Source: Ruminococcus callidus ATCC 27760
Lineage (GTDB): Bacteria; Bacillota; Clostridia; Oscillospirales; Ruminococcaceae
Length of the DNA: 64,000 nt
Direction of reading: 5' to 3'
Assembly: GCF_000468015.1 (NCBI RefSeq)
Contig: NZ_KI260355.1
Span: forward strand, 16,688 to 80,687
The notes below the pieces were generated by a model. That model was not told the DNA's origin and did not search any database. It saw nothing but the letters and a program-made list of their open reading frames with translations. How positions within the stretch are numbered: the first letter of the stretch is position 1; every line of letters begins with the position of its first letter. Shown here in pieces: positions 35,001 to 42,629 of this stretch. The position numbers were made by a program, and so were the translations under genes.

Positions 35001-35744
35001 GCTTTGCACATATGCCAAATCGCTGCTATTGATTACATCGTCGCTCCATTGGTTTGCATTGTCCTCATTCCATATCGTATCACCGGGCACAAGTGTTACC
35101 GTATCCAGCGAATCACCAGAGCCAATCTGGAACGAACCTGTTCCGAAGTCCTTCAGGTAAAACGGCAGATAACCATCGCACTCAAACTTCACATGATGCA
35201 CGCCGGAGCCAGTTACAGTTGCAGTGTATTCTTCGCCTTCGGAAACCTCCCAGCTTTCAATTTCATTCCAATCTCCGTCAAAAATACGCACATAAATCGG
35301 TGTATTGTCGGAAGCAGCATGACCGTTTACTGTACCTTTCTGTACTTTACCGGTAATAGTTAAGGCAGATGTATCCTGAACGCCTGTTGCTTCTTTCAAA
35401 TACTGAATATATGATTTTGCAGTGAAATCCCATGTAAAATCAGATGCAGACTCAGTTTCAGCTTCAACCTGTGCTTCTGTTCGGCTGCTATACGTCATGA
35501 TATTCTGCTCAACCGATTCCGGCAGCTCAAAATAATCTACCTCGCCAAGTCCCTTTGTCGCTTCTTCAAATTCTTCCGCCAACTGATCAGCATTTTTCAT
35601 GCCTTCAATTGCTTCTGCTGCAGAAGCGATAGTATCCGCGTGCAGAATGCCTTGAGATGCACCGTCACCAAAAACCATGATTTGTCCGACAAACATGAGA
35701 GACATGACTCCGGCTAATGTGCGTGTTAACTTTTTAGCCATCAA
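29076..35744 (-). CDS. Giant secreted YD-repeat/RHS polymorphic toxin with dockerin-like N-terminus
   Basis: 2222 residues, start ATG 35741-35744 region after AAGGAGG. Order: signal peptide (about 1-45); beta domain (about 128-215); calcium loops of EF-hand/dockerin type (DHDGDGIVGDAD at 264-275, DLDNNGVI near 303, DKDNSGIIDD near 389); right-handed-helix-like region (430-600); RHS entry domain (ATGNYTKSF...DFVRTYNS, 670-760); many YD repeats (760-1930); RHS core (GTIYLRARYYQASIGRFISRD; ends NPIFLIDPSGN near 2019). The last 203 residues are the toxin tip, Gly/Ala-rich and probably membrane-active. Such proteins are exported and deliver the tip to rivals. It follows agrB by 108 bp and is probably in the agrDB unit. 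Confidence 0.93.
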   Translation of the reverse strand: MMAKKLTRTLAGVMSLMFVGQIMVFGDGASQGILHADTIASAAEAIEGMKNADQLAEEFEEATKGLGEVDYFELPESVEQNIMTYSSRTEAQVEAETESASDFTWDFTAKSYIQYLKEATGVQDTSALTITGKVQKGTVNGHAASDNTPIYVRIFDGDWNEIESWEVSEGEEYTATVTGSGVHHVKFECDGYLPFYLKDFGTGSFQIGSGDSLDTVTLVPGDTIWNEDNANQWSDDVINSSDLAYVQSCYGAYRGDPGFNPSMDHDGDGIVGDADWDYFYRLYEELDENEFYDMNQLDIYQYDLDNNGVINYYDLQLKQKDTGATEAELADFASIVKSARDYESPAFVYNHYYTNDGKVDAEDYNEGIDKINEQIKLRDRSSNYYEYMDKDNSGIIDDFDINWFSDAQPETGSLDWDHAFKRNLTMLSDGMFPYSFNLHDTNFDLNGCALYVADCMSFTTDMPQFWSGNGATLDINGGALLIENNLVFRTASPDGWGGNTGQLMNLNGGMVAIGNCFDFGQANCYDTIELTNSDDTLMVGGNWTYITLTDMEGKWTAGNIWFLGPTWEVNEASGDKSIYSSGTQTIYFGYAGGKQTVLWDNCETYINNEDGSLNTERTFNFGYVDEEGYCQGIYFLNDFTEENYWFRPWFRPYDIPDYTLYRKGWEIGDGVHIATGNYTKSFTDLSVTSPGVTSDFVRTYNSMSDEEGSFGIGWDFNIDVSKIVIPAQGYYQVVLPDGSNTTFKDDGNGGFECLNAHSTMTKSGNEYTITNAAQSQYHFNADGELDWVKDAEGNILTISSMSNNQRIVTDSTGRTYTITYNGNKEHSRITKIEDTTAERTVTYEYNNDFQLVSATSVSGGTETYEYDGNGRLCKITNCYDEMTDQIVYNENGSVNWLTNASGLKQVYTYDKVQKQTGLKEYDGDTLIKTFTYDYDEKYAVKTNTVETDGQTYDVDKITYNMIDDENKYDEMSESVDIMGNTTKYDRDANGNVIKTTNADGTYTLANYNDKNSVIAEVDESGNATIKAYDSNGTRLLKEATSLHPLSQTDINTVTADNFDPVKYLAANEASYAITSHEYYADSYVSGIAGLIRATTDPEGNVTEYDYYKDGVGKGLVKSKTLKDGNTVVNTVSYEYNAQLQVSKETTSFDISKNLYSVKEYEYDKFNNVTVTRDYGTGSTPATTVAEYDLLSRKTAEYTPNYSADKSHGSLTTYYPDGNKKSETNAEGNVTSYVYDAYGQVIKKTNPDGTMNLTAYDGLQREKATYFQAGENGIKQILTATSYEFAGYNFDIYTALDTSASHSCKGLKTTKTTYITEDKQVISETLTDIKEHTIYEKTNGETKRTSAYYANGQLARQTDALGNITKYEYGYLNKVTKTYTPFNTKSDGSVNYSVTENQYDKNGNVTLAKQTVQKQDSDTVKYSVTENQYNAQGLLTQVTLSGTGSSEKNITKYFYNNGGIQTKMETGLNSANDSDYMTTNYEYDAWGHLVRTTDSTGYNSGATTYDLNGNVLTSTDANGNVTTNTYDALNRVLTANTVCSDTSKNVSKSYVYDNMGRVRSKTANGVQTSYQYDSLGRVYQELSPKSFKGYFYEGVSQYAKEQLVGINHQTMYSSTQYEYDAEMRIAQVKESGNLTATYTYDANGNKVSETLANGVVSTYSYNGCNKVTKLVTKSGNSDISSYEYSYYLDGSDACKVRNESGIIETTSYEYDGLKRLTEESVSNGTTMDTYAYEYDDYGNRSKMTATGTEEYETVYDYNDANGNYTALLQKETKTVEETSSATTANGLAASPTELITNSTADTGTKETVYSYDANGNQITKTAESKTEINTYDGLNQLIGFTDGETTASYKYNADGLRTSKTVDGKTINHIWDGNKQIVVDMDDSDWYSAEVYVRGTNLLAKFSKQSGNVKTDYQYYTQNAHGDIVNLTDETGAVAKSYTYDAFGVEINPDTGDVNVFRFCGEYFDTETGTIYLRARYYQASIGRFISRDSYTGKNTDPLSLNLYTYCCNNPIFLIDPSGNKYIPEWAQEWNSSYNIYNYDVSNPAEYLPPTSIEAMPQDVYMEYPDQYGPYPALKDYYNDDGTYSLYDDQRGKIYDGPFHSQVFAYEQESSPVLGYSPDSNSWGLSAGKHSFSAMTGGWEWEHFELSLFDMGTAEAAAGVSTDGIEASAMVSFWSPSATLKLGDLDITLGLNWMAAGATLTASKKGVKVGVADVFGVNLELRW
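30085..30319. repeat. 235-bp repeat, copy in full-length RHS gene
   Basis: Identical to 28379-28613; see there. It covers the YD repeats just upstream of the RHS core. Confidence 0.9.
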
Positions 35745-35852
35745 TATCCTCCTTTTTAATTTTCATGTTATATACTTTTTTCGACAACCCATGTTTCAAA
35801 AAATGCAAGATTTTATACCCAAAGTATAGATATAAAGCCTTGCATTTTACGT
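35745..35852 (-). other. Gap between agrB and the RHS gene, with hairpin
   Basis: ATGCAAG and CTTGCAT (about 35800-35848) can pair at a distance. No strong terminator T-tract follows, so partial readthrough from agrDB into the RHS gene is possible. The RHS ribosome site AAGGAGG lies at the left edge. Confidence 0.45.
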
Positions 35853-36440
35853 TCATATAGTTGTTGTTTTTCTTTTATGATTCATCGCAACACCGATGAT
35901 AATCATCCATGCTTCTGTAGACAATCCCAGTACAATTGTTGCGGCAATCTGTTCTTTCAAAAAGATTAAAGAGAATATGCTAGCCGCCGCTTCAATTCCC
36001 AGAACAATTCTTGTTCGCTTACGATACACGTATTGTTCTGTATCATCTAATGGATTATTTTCCGTTTCCACCGGAGCCAGAATCCAGATGACAATACTTG
36101 CAACCACAAGTAAAATAACGGATGCAATCGGATTAATTGGAATCCACTTAATTACCGCAAGCAAAATCGCAATCATGATGGTAGAATTGATATAGCATCG
36201 AAAGGGACTGTCTGCATGATGACCACCAGCGCTGATCCGAATTGGTATGTATGCTGCATTTAACAACATGCAGAGAAGAAGCTTTTGAAACAATATGCCC
36301 AACAATAACGTCGTTATCACGTTCAGAAGCAGCATCATGCCCTGAAAAAATCCGTACACGTACACGTCTGCATCTGCTTCGGAAATAATTCCAGCACAGA
36401 TTAATTTCCCTGCAAACCTTTTAGACAAATGTTCCAGCAT
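35853..36440 (-). CDS. agrB: AgrB-like autoinducer peptide processing protease
   Basis: 195 residues with several membrane helices. RISAGGHHADSPFRCYINS carries the catalytic His (74 or 75) and Cys (82) of the AgrB family, which cleaves the C-terminal tail of AgrD and closes the thiolactone ring in the membrane. Start ATG 36440 shares its A with the agrD stop (TGATG), so the two are coupled. Length is usual for the family. Confidence 0.95.
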   Translation of the reverse strand: MLEHLSKRFAGKLICAGIISEADADVYVYGFFQGMMLLLNVITTLLLGILFQKLLLCMLLNAAYIPIRISAGGHHADSPFRCYINSTIMIAILLAVIKWIPINPIASVILLVVASIVIWILAPVETENNPLDDTEQYVYRKRTRIVLGIEAAASIFSLIFLKEQIAATIVLGLSTEAWMIIIGVAMNHKRKTTTI

Positions 36441-36598
36441 CAGAATTTACGTAGCTTCTTTACAGACTTCGGCATTTTCGGTTCATAGTCCCACCACATA
36501 CAAGCCTGTCCGGCACTGATCTGCGAAGTTTTCTTTGCAGCCATAGCAACACCTGTCAGCAAACTTTTTTTCAAGCTTTTCTTCTCTCGCATTTTCAT
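36440..36598 (-). CDS. agrD: AgrD-like cyclic autoinducer prepeptide (52 aa)
   Basis: Found by translating the gap upstream of agrB. ATG 36596-36598 follows AGGAGGTC. Basic amphipathic N-terminus (MKMREKKSLKKSLLTGVAMA), then SAGQACMWWDYEPKMP and a basic tail (KSVKKLRKF). Aligned with staphylococcal AgrD (C-x4-DEPxxPK), the ring would be Cys34-Met-Trp-Trp-Asp38, with YEPKMPK beginning the removed tail. The Trp-rich ring is predicted to be the signal sensed by the kinase at 36744. Confidence 0.9.
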   Translation of the reverse strand: MKMREKKSLKKSLLTGVAMAAKKTSQISAGQACMWWDYEPKMPKSVKKLRKF

Positions 36599-36636
36599 GA
36601 CCTCCTGTTCATAATTTCAAGATATCTTGCACATGC

Positions 36637-36706
36637 AGTATACCATGCCTGATTTGGAAATACAAGAGATTTACGTCAAATGGTCGTTTTTTTACGTCAA
36701 ATGGTC
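36637..36706 (-). promoter_or_regulatory. agrDB promoter with LytTR box pair
   Basis: Two exact copies of ACGTCAAATGGTC (36673-36685 and 36694-36706; period 21 bp) lie upstream of a leftward promoter: -35 TTGTAT (plus-strand 36660-36665), 17-bp spacer, extended -10 TGG-TATACT (36637-36642). This is the arrangement of AgrA-activated promoters and predicts autoinduction. Confidence 0.85.
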
Positions 36707-36714
36707 AAACGGAC

Positions 36715-36742
36715 AAAAAAATACCGGCTTTCCTGCCGGCAT
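36715..36742 (-). terminator. Terminator of the regulator-kinase operon
   Basis: On the minus strand ATGCCGGC AGGAAA GCCGGTAT then TTTTTTT, starting two bases after the kinase stop. It separates the agrA-agrC transcript from agrDB. Confidence 0.85.
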
Positions 36743-36743
36743 T

Positions 36744-38027
36744 TCAAGATTTGATCGGAATCGTCACGGAAACCTGAAACAATTCTTCTTTCGTCCTGAC
36801 GGATACCACACCATGGTATTTTTCCACAGTTTTCCGCACATTGGATAAGCCAATTCCCATATGATCCTTTTTGGTGGAATGCCATTGCCGCGGAGAAAGA
36901 TCCGCTGCTGCCTGACAAGTATTTGTCATTCGTAGGGCAAGAAGTCCCATCTTCTGACACAAAACCACCTCAATTCGTTTTACCGAACGATCCAGTTCCA
37001 TACACGCATCTATGGCATTATCCAGCAGATTAGAAAAAATTGTCGTGGTATCCATATCGGACAAAAATTCCATGGGAAAATCCTCAATTTCCAGACTGAG
37101 CTGAATCGCCTCTTGTTCACAGCGCCGAGCGGCTGTATTCAGGATTATCTCTAAAATTGCATTCTGATTCCGAATTCTCGGCTGTAGTTGCTTCGCCGCC
37201 GCGGACAGATCGGAAAGATATTGTTCCCCATCCCGTGTGGATTTTCCCGCGATCCATGCCTGTAAGGCTGTAATGTGACGGTTGATATCGTGCGCCGTTT
37301 CACATGTCTGCTGATAGAGCTTCTGTAATTCCCGGTACATTTGCAGCTGGAGCTGCTGATGCTGCTGCATCAGGTCAGTCTGACGTTCTTTCTCCCGCAT
37401 TTGAGAAATTTTATGGAATATATAAATAATATACAAATCCAGTCCTAAGAATCCCGCTAAAAACAACAGCATAGCCCAACCGGAGGATTTTTCCTGTGCT
37501 GTAGCAGAAAAATATGCAAAAATCCCAACTTCAAACAGCACCACCAGCACATAGAACATGACCTCGTGCCACCGGATCTTAAATTGTTCCTTGGAACGAA
37601 TCAAAATCTTTGCAATTCTTGTAAGGACGATCTGGAGAATCCAGTTCCAGATATGATGTTGCCAGACAAGCGCTGTAGTTCCTAATGTTATTGAAATTGT
37701 ATTTTGGTGAAATGCTGATACAACAATAACACCCAGTGCATCTGCACTTAATGTGAGCATTGCAAATAACGCTGTATACATAAATAAAGCAGCTTTATTG
37801 CAAGAAAACAACAGCCAAATTATTAGCAAAATAATGCAGCATCCTGAGATAAAATTCAGTGGTGAAATCTGTAAATACACAATTAAAGCTTTTGAAATCA
37901 CTGCTGCTGTGATCAGCAAGATTCGTTTTACCATGTGGGTGGAACGAACAGGATATTTCCCATATAATAAATAAAAGCAAAGAACGACATTCAAAAGTAA
38001 AGTCACACAATCTAAAATATACTGCAT
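36744..38027 (-). CDS. agrC: AgrC-like sensor histidine kinase
   Basis: 427 residues. Six or so membrane helices fill residues 1-205 (the peptide-sensing part). A helical linker follows with Gln-rich sequence, then the phospho-acceptor His246 in ETAHDINRHITAL and a GHKL ATPase: FSNLLDNAIDACMEL (N box) and GIGLSNVRKTVEKY (G box). It starts three bases after the response regulator stop. It is predicted to sense the cyclic peptide from agrD. Confidence 0.93.
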   Translation of the reverse strand: MQYILDCVTLLLNVVLCFYLLYGKYPVRSTHMVKRILLITAAVISKALIVYLQISPLNFISGCCIILLIIWLLFSCNKAALFMYTALFAMLTLSADALGVIVVSAFHQNTISITLGTTALVWQHHIWNWILQIVLTRIAKILIRSKEQFKIRWHEVMFYVLVVLFEVGIFAYFSATAQEKSSGWAMLLFLAGFLGLDLYIIYIFHKISQMREKERQTDLMQQHQQLQLQMYRELQKLYQQTCETAHDINRHITALQAWIAGKSTRDGEQYLSDLSAAAKQLQPRIRNQNAILEIILNTAARRCEQEAIQLSLEIEDFPMEFLSDMDTTTIFSNLLDNAIDACMELDRSVKRIEVVLCQKMGLLALRMTNTCQAAADLSPRQWHSTKKDHMGIGLSNVRKTVEKYHGVVSVRTKEELFQVSVTIPIKS

Positions 38028-38029
38028 AG

Positions 38030-38761
38030 TTAAAAATCTCCATTTGTCATATAACGATTTAACGCATCAAATACTTCTCCATATCTTCTGCGAGAAATCA
38101 GAATCACATCGTCATTTTCCATGACGAGCTTTTTATTTTTTCCGTCAATCTCCCGAATATGCTGGATGTTTACCAAAAAACTCGGATTCGGCATCAGAAA
38201 GTAATCGTGGTTTATAATACCATATACATTTGTGATACTGTCTTTGATGATATAATATTCTTTTCGCATTTGCACCCGAACCGTGCGATCCTGCACATAG
38301 CAAAAATAATAAATATCAGACATTTCTACATATTTACAGGAGTTCTCTGTTGACAGCTGAAAATATTCCTTGGGCATCGCATTTGTAATGCTGCGCTGGA
38401 AACTAAGATACTCATCCAGCACTTGAAAAATTGCAACTTTCTCCGTCGGTTTTGTCAGATATGCAAAAGGGTGAATTGTCATTGCCTTCTGGATATAGCT
38501 GTCGTAGGATGTGATATAGATCAGCGCAACCCACTTATTCCAGGCACGCAGTCGTTGCGCGGTTTCAATCCCATTAATGCCATTCATCTGAATATCCAGA
38601 AATGCGACATCGATCGGGATATTACATGACAATAGATCTTCACCACAAAAAAATGGAAAAATCCGGTATTCCAGATTTCTTTCCTGAAAAAAAACTGACA
38701 CACAGGTTGAGAGCATTACAACCTGTTCTTTTTCATCATCCACAATAGCAATCCGAATCAT
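38030..38761 (-). CDS. agrA: LytTR-family response regulator (AgrA-like)
   Basis: 243 residues. Receiver domain 1-120 with Asp56 in VAFLDIQMNG and acidic pocket VDDE; C-terminal LytTR DNA-binding domain from about 135 (YFQLSTENSCKYVEMSDIYYF..., FLMPNPSFLVNIQHIREI, ILISRRRYGEVFDAL). It is cotranscribed with the kinase. LytTR domains bind paired direct repeats, as seen at 36673, 1934 and 2289. ATG follows AGAGGGGC; an extended -10 (TGGTATGAT) lies upstream. Confidence 0.93.
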   Translation of the reverse strand: MIRIAIVDDEKEQVVMLSTCVSVFFQERNLEYRIFPFFCGEDLLSCNIPIDVAFLDIQMNGINGIETAQRLRAWNKWVALIYITSYDSYIQKAMTIHPFAYLTKPTEKVAIFQVLDEYLSFQRSITNAMPKEYFQLSTENSCKYVEMSDIYYFCYVQDRTVRVQMRKEYYIIKDSITNVYGIINHDYFLMPNPSFLVNIQHIREIDGKNKKLVMENDDVILISRRRYGEVFDALNRYMTNGDF

Positions 38762-38872
38762 TTTGTATCTGCCCCTCTTTCTTTTTACAAATCATACCAC
38801 AAAATCAACCAAAAATCAAGCTGTATAAACAAATTCCAGCATGGTATAATATTTAAAAAGAAAAGGACAAGC

Positions 38873-38891
38873 TTTCGTCAATTCCGCCCAT
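38873..38891. repeat. 19-bp inverted repeat, left copy (TTTCGTCAATTCCGCCCAT)
   Basis: Exact reverse complement of 40248-40266. The pair encloses only the tyrosine recombinase gene. A TGGTATAAT extended -10 (about 38843-38850) points into it from the left. Confidence 0.85.
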
Positions 38892-38971
38892 ACATGGATA
38901 AAACAAGAAAATACATAGAAACCACGTTGCTTTCAAAACAAATACTGACAAGAATCTGACGGCAAATAAAT

Positions 38972-40072
38972 TTATGCTGACAAACAAAGTCTGCTTACAT
39001 AACTCCGCTTCATCTGCATGGAAGAATGCACATAACGGTTCAAAGTAATGCTGGCGTCCGCGTGCCCCAGCAGTTCACTGAGTGTCTTTGGATCGAAACC
39101 GTTTGCAATACAAACCGTGGCATAGGTATGTCGAAGCAAATGAAACGGTACATTCCGCAGCTGACAAGCTTTCAAAACCGCCTTAAAGCGATATTGCATC
39201 GTTCTCGGTTCTTCAGGCTTTGCCGTGCCAGAAAGCAAAAACAGCTTGCTATCTTTTTTCTGCTGTGATAATAAATCCAGCAAAAATGCCGGAATCGGTA
39301 CAGTTCTAATTGATGTTATGCTCTTTGGAGAACCGATAATCACCTCGGAACTGCCACGCTTGTTGATTCGCTGAACAGTTCTTTTCACGGAAAGCGTTCC
39401 GTTTTCAAAATCAATATCGCCCCAAGTCAGGCCGCATAGTTCTCCCACACGCAAACCTGTGAACAGACACAGCAGAATCCCTAAGTTTGTTCTGGTAAGG
39501 TTGTGCAAAAGATATTGTTCCAGCTGTCTTCGCTCTGCCGCATTCAGCACATCCAATTGTTTCTTCTCCGCCTTGGGCATAGTGAAATTTGTAGATTTTA
39601 CGTTGTATTCCTGCACTGCATACTGCTCGATACTGCGATACACACGCATCATATCCCGTACTGTCTTTGCTGACAATCCCCCTTGTCCATTCAGCCGACC
39701 GAATTGCATCTTGCTTTGAATAAAGCTGTTTAATTTTTGCGTGGTCAGGCTGGAAAAATATTCGCCGCCCAGTGTCGGCAGAATGTGCTTTGCAACGATA
39801 TTTGCGTAATTCGCATAGCTTGCCGGCTTCACACGCAGCTTTGCCGCTGCAAGCCATTGTTCTGCCGCATCCCGAACCGTAAGTTTTAAGTTGGAAACTG
39901 TCCGCTCTTGACGAACAGTGTAGAACTGTGTCATTTTTTCTTTCACACCAGATAGTGTGCGGTCATAGACAGATTTGTACTTCAGTTTTCCGTCTTCTTT
40001 ATAACCAATTGGTACACGACCTTCGTAGCGTCCATCTTTGCGTTTGTAAATATTACTTCCTTTTCGAGCCAT
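38972..40072 (-). CDS. Tyrosine recombinase between inverted repeats
   Basis: 366 residues: basic N-terminal arm domain (RKGSNIYKRKDGRYEGRVPIGY), SAM-like core-binding domain (about 65-165), catalytic domain with Arg in FTGLRVGE, HLLRHTYAT, GHAD and nucleophile Tyr in LNRYVHSS. Start after TTTGCTTTATGG with a weak site; AGGAGG lies slightly upstream. Perfect 19-bp inverted repeats flank it at 38873 and 40248. It could invert its own segment, be a small element, or have been left by insertion of the agr/RHS region. Confidence 0.93.
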   Translation of the reverse strand: MARKGSNIYKRKDGRYEGRVPIGYKEDGKLKYKSVYDRTLSGVKEKMTQFYTVRQERTVSNLKLTVRDAAEQWLAAAKLRVKPASYANYANIVAKHILPTLGGEYFSSLTTQKLNSFIQSKMQFGRLNGQGGLSAKTVRDMMRVYRSIEQYAVQEYNVKSTNFTMPKAEKKQLDVLNAAERRQLEQYLLHNLTRTNLGILLCLFTGLRVGELCGLTWGDIDFENGTLSVKRTVQRINKRGSSEVIIGSPKSITSIRTVPIPAFLLDLLSQQKKDSKLFLLSGTAKPEEPRTMQYRFKAVLKACQLRNVPFHLLRHTYATVCIANGFDPKTLSELLGHADASITLNRYVHSSMQMKRSYVSRLCLSA

Positions 40073-40175
40073 AAAGCAAAACCTCCTGACAATTTTTCAG
40101 ACGGCGAAACCGTCCGATTCTAACGTGAAAAACAGCTTTTCGTTGCCCTGTTCACAAAAAAATTTGGAAAACCTC

Positions 40176-40203
40176 TTTACATTTCCTCAGAATGTGGTAT
40201 AAT
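40176..40203 (+). promoter_or_regulatory. Rightward promoter before the right inverted repeat
   Basis: TTTACA (40176-40181), 16-bp spacer, extended TGG-TATAAT (40198-40203). The only thing downstream on this strand is the inverted repeat and the hairpin at 40272, so it would make a short RNA of about 100 nt unless the segment changes orientation. Confidence 0.6.
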
Positions 40204-40247
40204 AATAGCAAAAACCGCATGATCTTGTCCCGAAAAACGTGACGTAA

Positions 40248-40266
40248 ATGGGCGGAATTGACGAAA
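40248..40266. repeat. 19-bp inverted repeat, right copy (ATGGGCGGAATTGACGAAA)
   Basis: Exact reverse complement of 38873-38891, 1.36 kb away. Confidence 0.85.
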
Positions 40267-40271
40267 AAATA

Positions 40272-40301
40272 AGGCGTACTGAAATCAAAAACAGTACGCC
40301 T
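40272..40301. terminator. Terminator at the end of the conjugation operon
   Basis: AGGCGTACTG (40272-40281) with its perfect complement (40292-40301). On the minus strand TTATTTTTT follows, ending the relaxase transcript; it also stops the short rightward RNA. Confidence 0.85.
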
Positions 40302-40385
40302 CATATATTTTCCTCTTTGCTATAAAACTATCTTCTATTTTCTACTTCACATTCCCATGGCATCATGACACGGGGCATATGGCAC

Positions 40386-42629
40386 TTAATAAGACTGCTC
40401 CTGTGTTTGCGTGCGTTCTTCCTTCATGCCAAGTGCCTGTTTTTTCTCCTGCATCATTCGGCGAAGCTTTTTATCCACGGATATTCTGCCGGATTGAAAT
40501 TTCTGATTGTAGTCCTCAGAAAGACACCTACTGAGATTTACAAACAAGCTGAAAATCGTATTTGTCAACATTTCGGACTGATACTGTTCCATATTATCAA
40601 GTATATTTTGCGCATATCCGTTGCCCCGTTCAGCAGAAAATGTGAGAAATTGCAACGCTTTTTCCCGATTCTGCGGAACTTCTTCACAGCCAAATAAATA
40701 GATTTTTCCCAACCAGTAACTTGCCCACGTATTCATATTCGAACACTTTTCAAAATACGAAACGGCACACTGCACATCACGCTTTTCCTCTGTCAGATAT
40801 AACTTGCCTAGCGCGTAAAAAGCATACTCGTTCTCATCCGCCGCAATCAGATATTTTTCCGCTTTATCCAGATTCTGTGTAGTTATTTTGCCGTCCAGAT
40901 AGAGTTTTCCAAGCTTGTAACAAGACAGCGTATCACCGCTGTCCGCACATTCCGTCAGCACGAAAATACCCTTGTCAACGTCCTGTTCCAAAAACTCGCC
41001 GCTGATATATTCCAGTGCAATAATTCGTTTCGCATAAACATTTCCGTGTGCTGCAGACTGCTGAAAATATGTAATTGCTTTCGGCATGTCCACGTCTGTT
41101 CCCAAACCTTTCATATACATCCTACCAATCTGATACTGCAAAAGTGGCTTGATCTTTTTCGATTTCGGTTCAATCAATAAAAATCCCTGCAACGCTTCCT
41201 GATAAAGTGCAACCGATTTTTCCACATCCTTTTTGCCCAGCTTTTCAGATGTATACAGCTTTCCCAATTCAAACATCACAAGCACATTTCCGGACTTAGT
41301 CTCTGACAGCAAAAGCTGTTCCGCTTTTTGAAAATCCTCAGTCTTTGACTGTTTGTCATAAATGATTTTGCAAGCCGTTTTATAGTTGTCGCTCCACTTT
41401 AGATAATATTGATTTTCTGAATCAATAGGTTCCTCATCAATTTGCGGCAGAATCTCCATTTCCACAAAATGCTCTGGTAGTTCTGGTTCTACAACTGACA
41501 TTTCTTCAGCAGGGAATTGCATCTGCAAAACTTGCTGAATAATCATGTTCCGCACAGGCTGAAAGACCTTGTTCTCCCATAGCAAAGGGAATTCCTTTTC
41601 CTTCTGCGTATAGGTTTTGTACTTCTGCCGTTCAAGTTCACACCACTTCTCGTACAGTTCAGATATATTTTTCTCCTGCGACAGAATTCTGAAAATCTCA
41701 TCCACCGTTTTCTTGACTTCCGGCTTGAGATAACCGTAAACTTTTTTGCCTTTTGTGTTATCAAGTTGATTTTTCAAAGTAAGGATAAGATTTTCAAGGT
41801 TTGCATTATGAAAATGATTCTCCGCAATCTGCTTCACCAACTGTTCGACATACTTTTTAGACTCCATTTTCAATTCATCACGCCGAAGCGTCTGCTCCTG
41901 ATAGATCGACTGCAATTCATCATGAAAAATATCATTTGCAAATACAGAACGTATTTTATCAATGCCTTGCTTCGTCAAAAATCCCTGCTTCGAATTTGTG
42001 GAATAAACAATCAGATGTATATGCGGATGATGCGTGGTATCGTGAAATGCGCCGTACCATTTCAGATTGCACAGCGGAATTATCGTCTGCTCCGCAATGT
42101 CAGCAATGTGCCGCATGACAAGCTCACGCCAACGGTCAGAGTTGTCATAACCCAGCCGAATCGCATCTTCACGGCGTAATGAGACAACGTGCGACCACAC
42201 ATTTCCGGGATGATTCGCAACTTCCTCTGCAACCTGATCAAGCACAATCGGCTCATTGCTTTCATTAAAAAGTCCATGTTCGCCACGCTTTTCCACGCCG
42301 GGTCGCATCGCCATGTAGCCGACAAAATTCTGACGGTTGCCAATCACATCCGCATTGCGCTCAATAATTATGCTAATCAGTTCAGACGCATTTTCAGCTG
42401 TAGGATTATTTTTGTAATCCTCAAATTCCAAATATTTTTTTGATTCTGGAAAATCATTGAGCAGTTCATTCAGTAGCTTTTTCTGATTCTCCGTAGAATA
42501 TTTTTTACTCTGCTCACGAACTTCAACCGACTCACGAGTCGCAATATATTTCGTATAATTCTTCCGTTGAGATTTTGTTTTTGCAGTACCACTTTTCAGA
42601 TATCGGCTTGTAACAATTAATAACGACAT
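40386..42629 (-). CDS. MobP-type relaxase with Sel1 repeats
   Basis: 747 residues. N-terminal relaxase domain (about 1-240) with HDTTHHPHIHLIVYS as the His metal cluster and an N-terminal catalytic Tyr region; a helical linker; then Sel1/TPR-like repeats (for example ALYQEALQGFLLIEP, AITYFQQSAAHGNVYAK, YLIAADENEYAFYALGKLYL) from about 430 to 720. It nicks the ICE at oriT and leads the strand to the recipient. The repeats may contact the coupling protein. It overlaps the MobC-like gene by one base. Confidence 0.92.
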   Translation of the reverse strand: MSLLIVTSRYLKSGTAKTKSQRKNYTKYIATRESVEVREQSKKYSTENQKKLLNELLNDFPESKKYLEFEDYKNNPTAENASELISIIIERNADVIGNRQNFVGYMAMRPGVEKRGEHGLFNESNEPIVLDQVAEEVANHPGNVWSHVVSLRREDAIRLGYDNSDRWRELVMRHIADIAEQTIIPLCNLKWYGAFHDTTHHPHIHLIVYSTNSKQGFLTKQGIDKIRSVFANDIFHDELQSIYQEQTLRRDELKMESKKYVEQLVKQIAENHFHNANLENLILTLKNQLDNTKGKKVYGYLKPEVKKTVDEIFRILSQEKNISELYEKWCELERQKYKTYTQKEKEFPLLWENKVFQPVRNMIIQQVLQMQFPAEEMSVVEPELPEHFVEMEILPQIDEEPIDSENQYYLKWSDNYKTACKIIYDKQSKTEDFQKAEQLLLSETKSGNVLVMFELGKLYTSEKLGKKDVEKSVALYQEALQGFLLIEPKSKKIKPLLQYQIGRMYMKGLGTDVDMPKAITYFQQSAAHGNVYAKRIIALEYISGEFLEQDVDKGIFVLTECADSGDTLSCYKLGKLYLDGKITTQNLDKAEKYLIAADENEYAFYALGKLYLTEEKRDVQCAVSYFEKCSNMNTWASYWLGKIYLFGCEEVPQNREKALQFLTFSAERGNGYAQNILDNMEQYQSEMLTNTIFSLFVNLSRCLSEDYNQKFQSGRISVDKKLRRMMQEKKQALGMKEERTQTQEQSY

